In this document: in pieces, positions 13,276 through 24,409 of the stretch | How the letters are laid out: every line of letters begins with the position of its first letter | Position numbering within the stretch: the stretch's first letter is position 1 | Assembly (NCBI GenBank): GCA_012295275.1 | Contig: CM022670.1 | Location: 13,119,583 to 13,159,582, forward strand | Source of the DNA: Chrysomallon squamiferum | Taxonomy: Eukaryota > Mollusca > Gastropoda > Neomphalida > Peltospiridae | DNA length: 40,000 nt | Direction: 5' to 3' | The notes under the pieces: model-generated | Told to the model about the DNA's origin: nothing | Database searches by the model: none | What the model saw: the letters and a program-made list of their open reading frames with translations, nothing else | Made by a program: the position numbers and the translations under genes

Positions 13276-13284
13276 TTTTATATA
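13276..13284 (-). promoter_or_regulatory. TATA box of the damaged peptide copy
   Basis: Minus-strand TATATAAAA in the same context as in intact copies, with the conserved promoter block at about 13290-13400. Confidence 0.6.
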
Positions 13285-13689
13285 CGTTTATTTGCAAGAT
13301 TTCTATCAAACCTTTCACAGCTCAAACTGTTTTATTTTAACTCATGCTGATAATTGTCCATTTTATTTTCAAGAATTTTTAATTATGCCGAAGATGTGAG
13401 CTGATACACACTAAATTAATAACAGTAAGAGTTGTGTCTGCTGCTGTGTATTAATAAAAACACGTCACAGATTTGTCACTTACCAAACAGTTACAACAAT
13501 ATATAGAAACAATTTGTTTGCTGTGCGACCTTTTTAACTGTTTGTTTTACTTATTTATATTTATTCCAACTTCTGTGGATCAAAATGGAAATAAATATTT
13601 AAAGATATATCCTTTATTCTGATTTTTGATTTTTTTTTCCCCCTGCAGTTTGCTTGTATTTTTATCAATACACAGCAAATAAATAAATT

Positions 13690-13752
13690 AATTCGTAAAT
13701 ATGCAGTAACGATGAGGGCGACCGCAAAAACTAGAATCATCTCGTTCATGTA
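13690..13752 (-). pseudogene. Orphan first exon of the peptide family
   Basis: The minus strand reads MNEMILVFAVALIVTA, close to the family's signal peptide MNKMILFLAVALLL. It sits next to the same CAGTCAGTTGTAAAT leader seen before other copies. No donor or matching second exon follows; downstream sequence goes straight into a DDX11 3'UTR-like piece (about 13530-13605). It is probably what remains after a deletion fused two units. The frame stays open to 13561, but that extension has no family features. Confidence 0.7.
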
Positions 13753-14321
13753 TTTAGTGTTACAACGTCAGTCAGTTGTAAATAAAAATTATGTTTTAAT
13801 TTCGTCTGCTGCTATGAAGTTTCAATATTTTCTCTCAATTAGTTATATATCCTTCCATATAAAAAAAAACATGTTCATCCATGGAGAGCTGGTTCTACAG
13901 TACATTTTTCTAATTATTGGTGTATATAACTCGGTAATGAAATGACTTCATTAAACAACATAAGTATATATCAGTATCGCTCTTATTCTTCAACACTGAA
14001 ATACCATAGCACACTCGACATTTTAAACTTTTTCCGGAATTTAAAGTATACCTTTAATATTTAATTTAAAGTTTTGAAATAGAGATTCCTTAAATAACTT
14101 TAAACTAATTTATTATCTGTCCTGCAGTGTTTTTGATTTTATAAATATCTAAAAAAAAAAAATTTGTTTAAAAATTAATCTTATTACCGGGAAATTTGCG
14201 CTCCTATATTCGTTGCGTACACTGATTACAGCATTAGACTTGTGTGATATGGAATATAATAAAATAATAAAATTCGTTTAGAGCAAAAAGAAAAACGAAT
14301 ATTTCAATAAGACGAAGACAA

Positions 14322-14327
14322 TTTATT
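14322..14327 (-). promoter_or_regulatory. Polyadenylation signal of peptide gene A
   Basis: AATAAA on the minus strand about 100 bases after the stop. The same hexamer occurs at the same distance in B (18272-18277), C (22182-22187), D (25785-25790), E (29388-29393) and F (33199-33204). Confidence 0.7.
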
Positions 14328-14428
14328 TAAATGCAGTGATATCAGCAAATACATTTTTACACATTAGAAATACTTCAGCTGCAAATCTCTAAAGATAGAA
14401 ATGTCTTAACACTGTGTCCTCAAGATTT

Positions 14429-14675
14429 CTAATCGTCACATATGTTAGGGCAGTGCATGCAACACACTGGCAGATTGGCGAAGCGGAGACACATCTGAAA
14501 TTCACGACGGAGACACCGACCATAACCTCTGCCACCGCTGAAACTACCACCACTGAAACTGCCACCGCTAAAACTGCCACCGCTGAAACTTCTTCCACCA
14601 AGACTGCCAAAACTTCCTCCACTAAAACTGCCTCCACTAGAACGCAAATCCTTTTCAGCTTCACCTGTTAATTAA

Positions 14676-14731
<56 letters not shown>

Positions 14732-14868
14732 TTCGAAAAATAACTATTTTAACTGTAATACAGATTACTTCGAAAAATAAATAAATGAACAAATCAGTTA
14801 CCAAATACGGTTGTCGGTCCAACAGTAAGGAGCAGGGCGACCGCTAAAAATAGAATCATCTTGTTCAT
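14429..14868 (-). CDS. Secreted GGSFS-repeat six-cysteine peptide, copy A
   Basis: Two coding exons: 14802-14868 and 14429-14664, with a 137-base GT-AG intron holding (ATT)n. The 100-residue product begins with a hydrophobic signal peptide (residues 1-22/23, MNKMILFLAVALLL then TVGPTTVFG). A short charged stretch EAEKDLRSS follows, then Gly/Ser/Phe repeats (GGSFS-type, including GGRSFS), then GRGYGR. The C-terminal 28 residues have six cysteines spaced C-x7-C-x8-CC-x2-C-x3-C and end DD. The start is the first Met after a conserved leader; a TATA box lies about 85 bases upstream. I do not recognise the family. A secreted, disulfide-bonded peptide is the safe reading; defence, mucus or structural roles are all possible. 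All Cys codons, splice sites and the frame are intact. Confidence 0.85.
14676..14730. repeat. (ATT)n in intron of copy A
   Basis: The same intron position holds (ATT)n plus (TAG)n in B (18641-18701), C (22551-22599) and D (about 26135-26201), a short (ATT)n in E (about 29741-29760) and a long one in F (about 33561-33616). Confidence 0.9.
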
Positions 14869-14952
14869 GTTGTCAGGTTTAGAACGTCAGTCAGTTGTAA
14901 CTATTGGAAATGCTGGAAAGTTTCTGTGCTGCTATGAAGTTTTTTCTTTCTC

Positions 14953-15060
14953 TTTTATATACATTTATTTGCAAGATTTCTATCAAACCTTTCACAGCTC
15001 AAACTGTTTTATTTAAACTCATACTGATAACTGCCCATTTTATTTTCAAGATTTCTTAAT
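14953..15060 (-). promoter_or_regulatory. TATA promoter of copy A with conserved upstream block
   Basis: Minus-strand TATATAAAA at 14953-14961, about 85 bases before the ATG, predicts a start site near 14930. Upstream, an 18-base element occurs twice (plus-strand TTTATTTGCAAGATTTCT at 14964-14981 and TTTATTTTCAAGATTTCT at 15039-15056), start to start 75 bases. This whole block is preserved in every copy, including the damaged ones. Confidence 0.7.
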
Positions 15061-15679
15061 TATTCTGAAGATCTGAGCTGATATGTATTAAATTAATAAC
15101 ACTATAGTTGTCAACTGCTGTGTATTAATGAAAGCAAGACACACAATTGTCAGTTACCACAGAGTTAGAACAATATATCATTATAAAATACTCATTGGTT
15201 GTACTAAAAATACACTAACCCGTTAATATCAAAAATATGTTTAGTTTAATTATTTTTATGTTTTAATTTGCTCGATTCAGAAAAATCCGTTTTCTTGTGT
15301 GACCACTGAATATTGGTGAGAGAGCAATAATATACACTAGGAAATAAAAACCACTGATACAGACTAATAATATATTTAAATAGCAAATAATATTTGTCTA
15401 TGTGTGTATGTCCGTATTGGTGTTTTCAACATACGTATATGCTGCACATTTTATAAATAAAATTTGTAAAACAGTAGAAAATACACTTAAAATGTATTTA
15501 AAATTATTGTTTACAATACTTAATCGTGTTACAGCTTTTTATCATGTGTGTGTGTGTGTGTGTGTGTTTTGGAAAGAAAGTACAAATATTGCCGAGGATT
15601 GAAAAAAAAATCGTCTATATGATTATATATTTAAAGAATTTTAAAATGTTTAAGTGTAGAAAATGTGGATGGAAACAGA

Positions 15680-16122
15680 AAGTGACTAAAAATATATTAT
15701 CAGAAATTTGGACACTGATGTAATTAAATACATGTGTCTCTGATTTATTATAAATTTGAACTGGTATCTTGATAAAAGGTGTAATTGTATTTCATGATTA
15801 TTATTTTAATTATGATCATTTTTAATCAACCCTTTCTTTCTCTGTCTCTCGCTGTCTCAAATAAAATGTTTGTGATGATGATGATGATTATTATTATTAT
15901 TCTTATAGTAACATGTATATATATTTTGTTTTAAATAGCTAAATATTTACTTTTTCTCTCTCAGGGAGGGCAAGAATGATCATGCAAACATCTTGTTTCT
16001 AGGTTGATGATACAGCCGGACCAGTGTCGTTACTAAATTACAAAGTAAATTCTTCAAGTGAAAATAAATTCCCTATCTAGAAAACTGAACCTATTTCAGG
16101 ACTGTTTGCTTCGTGACATTAT

Positions 16123-16170
<48 letters not shown>

Positions 16171-16250
16171 GTATAGTGTTTGTTTTAGAGTTTTATATTG
16201 AGTCCTACTTCTGTTGATAAAAATGGATATAAATATTAAAAGCTATCGAC
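15680..16250 (+). pseudogene. DDX11 terminal-exon remnant 1
   Basis: Matches the DDX11 intron before exon 8114-8268 (TAGCTAAATATT and a pyrimidine tract), then the exon itself from 15965 (GGGAGGGCAAGAATGATCAT; GATACAGCCGGACCAGTGTC against DDX11 GATACAGCCGTACCAGTGTT), then jumps into 3'UTR-like sequence ending at about 16.25 kb. Keeping intron sequence shows a DNA-level duplication, not a processed copy. No coding capacity. Confidence 0.8.
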
Positions 16251-16599
16251 ATTTCACATTTGTTTTATTTTATTTTATTTTATTATTTCAGACAAGTTCA
16301 TTACAATACAGACAAATGATCTTCCACCTGGTCGGCAAAGCGCATTCAAATCTTGTAACAGTACAGGAGGCAATAAACGTTATAAATGTTTATAGGTTCA
16401 TTATTTAACTCATTCTCATAGTACAGAATTTTCTAGGATGTACTGGTCTTCAGGAATCAATTCAGTTGATATATGCTTGTAGAAACGTTTTGTACGATAC
16501 ATTCTTTAATCGAGAAGGAAAACAGTTGTAAGAAAATACCGAAATGTTGTAATATAAAACTGATTAAAGCTGCCCTTTGAAATCTTGTTTGTGAAAACA

Positions 16600-17260
16600 T
16601 TCTATGTATGCACCCTTTTCTAGGATGTGACACAACATCTCGTGATTTTGGTTTGGGCAAAGAAATTGCTTTAAAATATTTGATATCAAGTGAATTGTAC
16701 CGTGAACTTCAGTTTTTCACATCAACCAATGAAGTGTCAGGAAATAGTCAGAGCTGGAGACAATGCACTGCTTTATTTGTTCAGTGGTAAACCAGGAGAA
16801 CAACTGATCACTTTGATGTTGAAAAAGATTTGTCAGAACATCTTTTGTTCGGCCTCAGTCATGTTCTCCCAGAACTGTAGCATTATTCTATCACAGTCTC
16901 GGGGTGTATTACAGGCCCAAGCATTGAAAGGGAAATATTTGCCAGGGACAGAGTGAGGTTGGCAAATTGTCAGTTCAGACTTGTACCCAGTAATGATTGA
17001 ATAAGATGTAACCTCAGAAGAATTTTTGGAAATCATTAGAGGCAACTGAAAATTAGATTGCACGTCAGTGAGATGTACGTGTCTAACATTTTTCTACTGT
17101 ATGTGGCAAAAATCAAGATATATGTGCAAACACGTCCTTAGTTGATGACGCATCAGATGGCGTGTTTAGTGATAATATGCAAGTCACTGCAAATGACTGA
17201 GATAACTTCCTATGTACAGAAAATAAACTGTTGGAAAATGATAAACCAGTTACTCACTGG
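16600..17260 (+). pseudogene. GCDTTS-family fragment 1 (transposon-associated type)
   Basis: One frame reads FLGCDTTSRDFGLGK and continues to an in-frame stop after SQSWRQCTALFVQW; a shifted frame continues with EIVRAGDNALLYLFSGKPGE and reaches LSQSRGVLQAQALKGKY. Together they resemble the C-terminal part of a widespread invertebrate repeat-linked protein family marked by GCDTTS, a GKPGE-like motif and a conserved tail. Frameshift and stops make it non-functional. The family link is from memory of its motifs. Confidence 0.6.
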
Positions 17261-18378
17261 ACTACAATGTGGACATTAACAACGACCACGTGTCTAATTA
17301 GGTGTTTACTTAGTTACGGCGGCGTCTTTAAATTTTTGCAAATTCCCCAAATTGGATATCGGCGCATTTTGGATATATTATTATATTCATCTTACAAAGT
17401 AGAATATAACAGAAAAAATAAGAATCTATTGCAATTTGCGGTGGGTCATGCATTATGTTTACTATATGAACAATATAAACTTTAATCCATGGAATGTGAA
17501 CCTTCAAAATCAGCTTTAAGAATTTGAATTGGAAAGAAAAGCATAAAGCCTGTGTTTTTTTAAGAAGTGACTGTGTTATGGAATTTTGTTTAGATGGGTT
17601 TTTGGAGGGAGTTTGTAAAGAAAATATTTATGTACCTTTTTTGTACAGTTCGCTTGTTTCTCATTAATATACAGTAAATTCTTTTGTTATATATCCAGTC
17701 ATATAAAAATCATATGTACATCTCCGGAGAGCTGTTTCTACCGTACATTTTCTAATTACTGGAGTATATAACTTGATAATGAAATGACATCATTATAGAA
17801 CATAAGTATATATCAGTATCACTCTTATTCTCCAAAACTGAATTACCATAGCACACACCACATTTTAAACTTTTTCCAGAATTAAAAGTATACCTTTAAT
17901 ATTTATTACTTGCTGTTGCTCTTGTTGCTGTTGTTGTTGTTGTTGTTGTTGTTGTTATTATTAATATGTAATATTTGTTTCAAAATAGAGATTCGGGTAA
18001 AACACTTAAATAACTCGTTGAAACTAATCATATTTACAATCTAGCATGGAAAATGTCCTCCAGTGATCCTCACGAGTTTTTGATTTTATAAATATCTAAA
18101 AAAAAACCTATTTCCTTAAAAATTAATCTTATCAGCGGGAAGTGTACGCTCCTATATTCGTTGTGTACACTGACTACAGCATTAGACTTGTGTGATATGG
18201 AATATAATAAAAGAATAAAATTCGTTTAGAACAAAATGAAACACGAATATTTTTCAGGAAGACGAAGACAATTTATTTAAATGCAATGATATCAGCAAAT
18301 ACATTTTTACACATTAGAAATACTTCAGCTGCAAATTTCTAAAGGTAGAAATTTCTTAACACTGCGCCCTCAAGATTT

Positions 18379-18660
18379 CTAATCGTCACACATGTTAGGG
18401 CAGTGCATGCAACACACTGGCAGATTGGCGAAGCGGAGACACATCTGAAATTCACGACGGAGACACCGACCGTAACCACTTCCACCGCTGAAACTACCAC
18501 CACTGAAACTGCCACCGCTAAAACTGCCACCGCTAAAACTGCCACCGCTGAAACTTCTTCCACCAAGACTGCCAAAACTTCCTCCGCTAAAACTACCTCC
18601 ACTAGAACGTAAATCCTTTTCAGCTTCACCTGTTAATTAAATTATTATTATTATTATTAT

Positions 18661-18701
<41 letters not shown>

Positions 18702-18744
18702 TTTCGAAGAACAACTATTTTAAATGTAATACATATTACTTTTC

Positions 18745-18775
<31 letters not shown>

Positions 18776-18847
18776 GTTACCAAATACGGTTGTCGGTCCA
18801 ACAGTAAGGAGCAGGGCGACCGCTAAAAATAGAATCATCTTGTTCAT
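18379..18847 (-). CDS. Secreted GGSFS-repeat six-cysteine peptide, copy B
   Basis: Exons 18781-18847 and 18379-18629, intron 151 bases with (ATT)n then (TAG)n. Product 105 residues: the same signal peptide as copy A, EAEKDLRSS, four GGSFS units after GGRSFS (one more than A), then GSGYGR. The six-Cys tail has the family spacing and reads CPNMCDD at its end, where A has CPNICDD. The extra pentapeptide is a clean 15-base repeat gain that keeps the frame. Splice sites, TATA box (18932-18940) and polyadenylation signal (18272-18277) are intact. Confidence 0.85.
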
Positions 18848-18931
18848 GTTGTCAGGTTTAGAACGTCAGTCAGTTGTAAATATTAGAAATGCTGGAAAGT
18901 TTCTGTGCTGCTATGAAGTTTTTTCTTTCTC

Positions 18932-18940
18932 TTTTATATA
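18932..18940 (-). promoter_or_regulatory. TATA box of copy B
   Basis: Minus-strand TATATAAAA 85 bases before the ATG; conserved block upstream as in A. Confidence 0.7.
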
Positions 18941-20250
18941 CGTTTATTTGCAAGATTTCTATCAAACCTTTCACAGCTCAAACTGTTTTATTTTAACTCA
19001 TACTGATAATTGTCCATTTTATTTTCATGATTTCTTAATTATTCTGAAGATCTGAGCTGATATGTATTAAATTAATAACACCATCGTTGTCAACTGCTGT
19101 GTATTAATGAAAGCAAGACACACAATTGTCAGTTACCACAGAGTTAGAACAATATATCATTATAAAATACTCATTGGCTGTACTAGAAAAGCATTAACCC
19201 GTTAATATAAAAATTATTTTTAGTTTAATTATTTTTATTTGTTTTAATTTACTCGATTCAGAAAAACCTTTTTTGTTGTGTGACCTCTGAACATTGGTGA
19301 CACGGCAATAATATACACTAGGAAATAAAATCACTGATACAGACTAATAATTTATTTAAATAGCAAATAATATTTGTCTGTGTGTGTATGTCCGTATTAG
19401 TGTTTTCAACATACGTATATGCTGCACAATATTATAAACAAAAGTTTGTAAAAGAGTAGAAAATACACTTAAAATGTATTTAAAATTATTGTTTACAACA
19501 CTGAGATTAAAATAATATTTTAATATAAATATTATAACATACTCCAACTGTTTATTTCAATGTGTTTTTCTTCCCAAAGATAACATAAAATATTAATTCA
19601 TTTCATTCAACGCCCTTATTAAAAGAATATAAATGTATAGATAAAATGGAAATAAAAAGATTAAAGACAAATGATATGCAGATTTTATCACTAGCAGTTA
19701 ATTTTGACTGACTCTACAGTTATAAATACAAGTAAATAAATAGAAAAACTAATGAAAATGACCTGCTGAATTTACTATCTTTCTATATTTCAAATTATAT
19801 TTTTTGTTTTGGTTATAATTTCGGAGCATAAATCTTCAAATAATATGTGTGGATATTTAATAATTTTATGGAAATGTTTATGACTTTTTTCACCATTTTG
19901 TTAAATATTTTATTTACAGTATTTTCGCCTCTTACAGAGTTCATCTTTTAGAAAAGAAAACAAAAATGCATATGTTAGTATCTTCGCATGGATACATAAA
20001 TACAGATACAGTTTCTGTTTTATATAAAGAGTCTAACCTGATATTCCTCTAATAACATGTGTAGAAATGTTGTTTTTTGTTTGTTTGTTTGTTTGTTTGT
20101 TTTTTTTTTTTTTTTTTTTTTTTGTTGTTGTTGTTTTTTTTTTTTTGTTGTATTTGACGATGTTTTCCTGAATGATTTGGTGAGCATATTATTTACAAGG
20201 ATATAATATGTGGATGTGGATGTGGATAAATAAAATAAAATATTTAGTGT

Positions 20251-20360
20251 TCTCTCTCAGGGAGGGCAATACGTCACAAGGATGATTATGCAACATGATT
20301 AAATTACCACAGTAAAGTCTTTGAGAAAAAAATAACTTTCCCATCTAGAAGACTGAAGCT
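20251..20360 (+). pseudogene. DDX11 terminal-exon remnant 2
   Basis: The acceptor TCTCTCAG is followed by GGAGGGCAATACGTCACAAG and GATGATTATGCAAC, almost identical to the start of DDX11 exon 8114-8268, then TAAATTACCACAG and 3'UTR-like sequence. The middle and end of the exon are deleted. Confidence 0.85.
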
Positions 20361-20384
20361 ATTTGAAAAGTATATTGTAATATA

Positions 20385-21170
20385 TAACTGATTAAGGTTG
20401 CCCTTTGAAATCTTGTTTGTGAGAATATTCTATTTATGCGTACTTTTCTTTGGTGTGACACAACATCTCGGATTATTATTATGGTTATTATTATTTTTTA
20501 TTTTTTTTTTGTAGTTGATTTTTTTTTTTTTTTTTTTTTTTGTGTGTGTTTTTCCTTTGGGCAAAGGAATTACTTTAAAATATTTGAGATCAAGTGAATT
20601 CTACCGTGAGCTTCAGTTTTCCACAGCAGCCGATAAAGTGTCCAGGAAATAGTCACAGCTGGAGACAATGCACTGCTTTATATGTTCAGTGGTAAACCAA
20701 GAGAACAACTTATTGAACAACTAAGGTTGAAAAAGATTTGTCAGAACATCTTTTGTTCAGCCTCAGTCATGTTCTCCTACAACTGTAGTATTATATTTTC
20801 ATAGTCTTTAGATATTTTACGGATCCAAGAAGCGAAAAGAGAGATATTTACTAGCGACAAATAGGGTTTGGCAAATTGTCAATTCAAGCTTGTACCCAGT
20901 AATGATTGAATAAGATGTAACCTCAGAAGAATTTTTGGAAATCATTAGAGGCAACTGAAAATAAGATTACACGTCAGTGAGATGTACGTGCCTAACATTT
21001 TTGTACTGCATGTGGAAAATGTTATGATATATGTGCAAACACGTCCTTAGTTGATGAAGCATCAGATGGCGTGTTTGTTGATAATATGCAAGTCTATGCA
21101 GATGACTGAGATAACTTCCTATGTATAGAAAATAAACTATTGGAAAATGGTAAATTAGTTATTCACTGAA
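20385..21170 (+). pseudogene. GCDTTS-family fragment 2, interrupted
   Basis: Same fragment as in spacer A-B, but the start is cut by a T-rich insertion just after ACACAACATCTCGG, and more stops are present. The insertion position is shared with fragment 5. Confidence 0.6.
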
Positions 21171-22288
21171 CTAAAATGTGGACATTAACAACGACCACGT
21201 GTCTAATTAGGTGTTTACTTAGTTACGGCGGCGTCTTTAAATTTATGCAAATTCCCCAAACTGGATATCGGCCCATTTTGGATATATCATTATATTCATC
21301 TTACAAAGTCGAATATAACAAAAAAAAATAAAATCTATTGCAATTTGCGGTGGGTCATGGATTATGTTTACTATATGAACAATATAAACTTTAATCCATG
21401 GAATGTGAACCTTCAAAATCAGCTTTAAGAATTTGAATTGGAAAGAAAAGCATAAAGCCTGTGTTTTTTAGAAGTGACTGTGTTATGGGATTTTGTTTAG
21501 ATGGGTTTTTGGGGGGAGTTTGTAAAGAAAATATTTATGTACCTTTTTTGTACAGTTCGCTTCTTTGTTTTTAATACGCAGTAAATTATTTAGTTATATA
21601 TCCATTCATATAAAAATCATATTACATCCCTGGAGAGCTGTTTATACAGTACATTTTCTAATTACTGGAGTATATAACTTGATAATGAAAGGACTTCATT
21701 ATAGAACATAAGTATATATCAGTATCACTCTTTTTCTCCAAAACTGAATTACCATAGCACACTCCACATTTTAAACTTTTTCCGGAACTTAAAGTATACT
21801 TTAATATTTATTACTTGTTGTTGCTGTTGCTGTTGTTGTTGTTGTTGTTGTTGTTGTTGATTATTATTATTAATATGTAATATTTGTTTCAAAATAGAGA
21901 TTCGGGTAAAAGACTTAAATAACTCGTTGAAACTAATCATATTTACAGTCTAGCATGGAAAATGTCCTCCAGTGATCCTCACGAGTTTTTGATTTTATAA
22001 ATATCTAAAAAAAAAAAAATGTTGCTTAAAAATTAATCTTATCAGCGGGAAATTTGCGCTCCTATATTCGTTGCGTACACTGATTACAGCATTAGACTTG
22101 TGTGATATGGAATATAATAAAATAATAAAATTCGTTTAGAACAAAATGAAACACGAATATTTTTCAGGAAGACGAAGACAATTTATTTAAATGCAGTCAT
22201 ATCAACAAATATATTTTTACACATTAGAAATACTTCAGCTGCAAATTTCTAAAGACAGAAATGTCTTAACACTGCGTCCTCAAGATTT

Positions 22289-22564
22289 CTAATCGTCACA
22301 TATGTTAGGGCAGTGCATACAACACACTGGCAGATTGGCGAAGCGGAGACACATCTGAAATTCACGACGGAGACACCGACCATAACCTCTGCCACCGCTG
22401 AAACTACCACCACTGAAACTGCCACCGCTAAAACTGCCACCGCTAAAACTGCCACCACTGAAACTTCTTCCACCAAGACTGCCAAAACTTCCTCCGCTAA
22501 AACTACCTCCACTAGAACGCAAATCCTTTTCAGCTTCACCTGTTAATTAAATTATTATTATTAT

Positions 22565-22599
<35 letters not shown>

Positions 22600-22741
22600 T
22601 TTCGAAGAACAACTATTTTAAATGTAATACATATTACTTTTCAAAATAAATAAATAAATAAATAAATCAGTTACCAAATACGGTTGTCGGTCCAACAGTA
22701 AGGAGCAGGGCGACCGCTAGAAATAGAATCATCTTGTTCAT
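22289..22741 (-). CDS. Secreted GGSFS-repeat six-cysteine peptide, copy C
   Basis: Exons 22675-22741 and 22289-22539, intron 135 bases. Product 105 residues with the family signal peptide, four GGSFS units after GGRSFS, GRGYGR as in A, and the six-Cys tail ending CPNICDD. It combines the repeat number of B with the linker and tail of A, which suggests exchange or conversion between copies. TATA box at 22826-22834 and polyadenylation signal at 22182-22187. No disabling change seen. Confidence 0.85.
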
Positions 22742-22825
22742 GTTGTCAGGTTTAGAACGTCAGTCAGTTGTAAATAGTAGAAATGCTGGAAAGTTTCTGT
22801 GCTGCTATGAAGTTTTTTCTTTCTC

Positions 22826-22834
22826 TTTTATATA
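22826..22834 (-). promoter_or_regulatory. TATA box of copy C
   Basis: Minus-strand TATATAAAA 85 bases before the ATG; conserved block upstream as in A. Confidence 0.7.
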
Positions 22835-23574
22835 CGATTATTTGCAAGATTTCTATCAAACCTTTCACAGCTCAAACTGTTTTATTTTAACTCATACTGA
22901 TAACTGCCCATTTTATTTTCAAGATTTCTTAATTATTCTGAAGATCTGAGCTGATATGTATTAAATTAATAACACTATCGCTGTCAACTGCTGTGTATTA
23001 ATGAAAGCAAGACACACAATTGTCAGTTACCACAGAGTTAGAACAATATATCATTATAAAACACTCATTGGCTGTACTAGAAAAATATTAGCCCGTTAAT
23101 ATAAAAAATATATTTAGTTTAATTATTTTTATGTTTTAATTTGCTCGATTCAGAAAAATCTGTTTTCTTGTGTGACCACTGAATATTGGTGAGAGAGCAA
23201 TAATATACACTAGGAAATAAAAACCACTGATACAGGCTAATAATATATTTAAATAGCAAATAATATTTGTCTATGTGTGTATGTCCGTATTGGTGTTTTC
23301 AACATACGTATATGCTGCACATTTTATAAATAAAATTTGTAAAACAGTAGAAAAAAATACACTTAAAATGTATTTAAAATTATTATTTACAATACTTAAT
23401 CGTGTTACATATTTTTCAAAACACAATATAGTGTGTGTGAGAGAGAGATGATGTAAATATTTTGGAAAGAATGCACAAATATTGGCGAGGATTGAAAAAA
23501 GAAAAATCCTCTATATGATCAAATATTTAAAGAATTTTAAAATGTTTATAAGTGTAGAAAATGTCGATTGAAAC

Positions 23575-24110
23575 AGAAAGTGACTGAAAATATATTAAAT
23601 AAATTTTGATGTACTTAAATATATGTGTCTGTGATTTATTCTAAATTTGAACTGGTGTCTTGATAATTGTATTTTATGATTATTATTTTAATTATGATCA
23701 TTTTAATCAACTCTCTCTGTCTCTCTCTCTCTCTGTCAAATAAAATGTATGTGATTATTACTATTATTATTATTATTATTATAGTAACATATTGTTTTTT
23801 GATGTTTTTTTTTAAATAGCTAAATATTTAGTTATTCTCTCTGAGGGAGGGCAAGAATGATCATGCAAACATCTTGTTTCTAGGTTGTTGATACAGCCGT
23901 ACCAGTGTCGTTACTAAATTACAAAAGTAAATTCTTCCAGTGAAAATAAATTTCCTATCTAAAAAACTGAACCTATTTCAGAACTGTTTGCCTCGTGACA
24001 TTATAATTGCTTCTTTTTTTTCTTCAAAGTATTGTGTTTGTTTTAGAGTTGTATATTGAGTCCTACTTCTGTTGATAAAAATGGATATAAATATTTAAAG
24101 CAATCGACAT
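23575..24110 (+). pseudogene. DDX11 terminal-exon remnant 3
   Basis: Intron-like text, then GAGGGAGGGCAAGAATGATC near 23843 (acceptor AG mutated in context CTGAG), GATACAGCCGTACCAGTGTC, and 3'UTR-like sequence. Same internal deletion as remnant 1. Confidence 0.8.
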
Positions 24111-24409
24111 TTCACATTTGTTTTATTTTATTTTATTATTTCAGACAAGTTCATTACAATACAGACAAATGATCTTCCACCTGGTCGGCAAAGCACATTC
24201 AAATCTTGTAGCAGTACAGAAGGCAATAAACGTTATAAATGTTTATAGGTTCATTATTTAACTCATTCTCATAGTACAGAATTTTCTAGGAGGTACTGGT
24301 CTTCAGGAATCAATTCACTTGATATATGCTTGTAGAAACGTTTTGTACGATACTTTCTTTAATCGAGAAGGAAAACAGTTGTAAGAAAATACCGAAATGT
24401 TGTAATATA

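Larger units (their letters stand above)
14963..18270. repeat. Spacer A-B (type 1)
   Basis: Order: upstream flank of A (to about 15.54 kb, ending in a GT run 15545-15568), DDX11-derived remnant (about 15.68-16.25 kb), poly-T (16125-16164), GCDTTS-family fragment (about 16.60-17.26 kb), shared flank with (GTT)n at about 17929-17956, then the 3' end of B. No intact gene. Confidence 0.75.
18942..22180. repeat. Spacer B-C (type 2)
   Basis: Longer upstream flank than type 1 (continues through about 19.5-20.0 kb, homologous to 35.56-35.82 kb next to OBI1), a (TGTT)n/poly-T tract at 20071-20149, a short DDX11 remnant, a GCDTTS fragment split by a poly-T-rich insertion (about 20480-20555), and a shared flank with (GTT)n at about 21830-21860. 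Confidence 0.75.

Noticed and set aside
14389-14671. Overlapping open frames through peptide exon 2 on both strands (Val/Leu-rich on minus, Thr/Ala-rich on plus), repeated in every copy
   Set aside because: They arise because the 15-base GGSFS repeat has no stops in several frames. Only the GGSFS frame joins the signal exon through correct splice sites and keeps the Cys pattern.
16457-17063. Minus-strand open frames antisense to the GCDTTS fragment
   Set aside because: No recognisable protein; the plus-strand frames carry the family motifs.
18840-19055. 71-residue plus-strand open frame (MFMLSG start) repeated at copies B-F
   Set aside because: Antisense to the signal exon, leader and promoter of each peptide gene; conservation is explained by those elements.
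21749-21940. Polyglutamine or polyleucine open frames near 21.8, 25.4 and 29.0 kb
   Set aside because: They are the conserved (GTT)n microsatellite of the spacer read in different frames; length varies between copies and no exon structure surrounds it.
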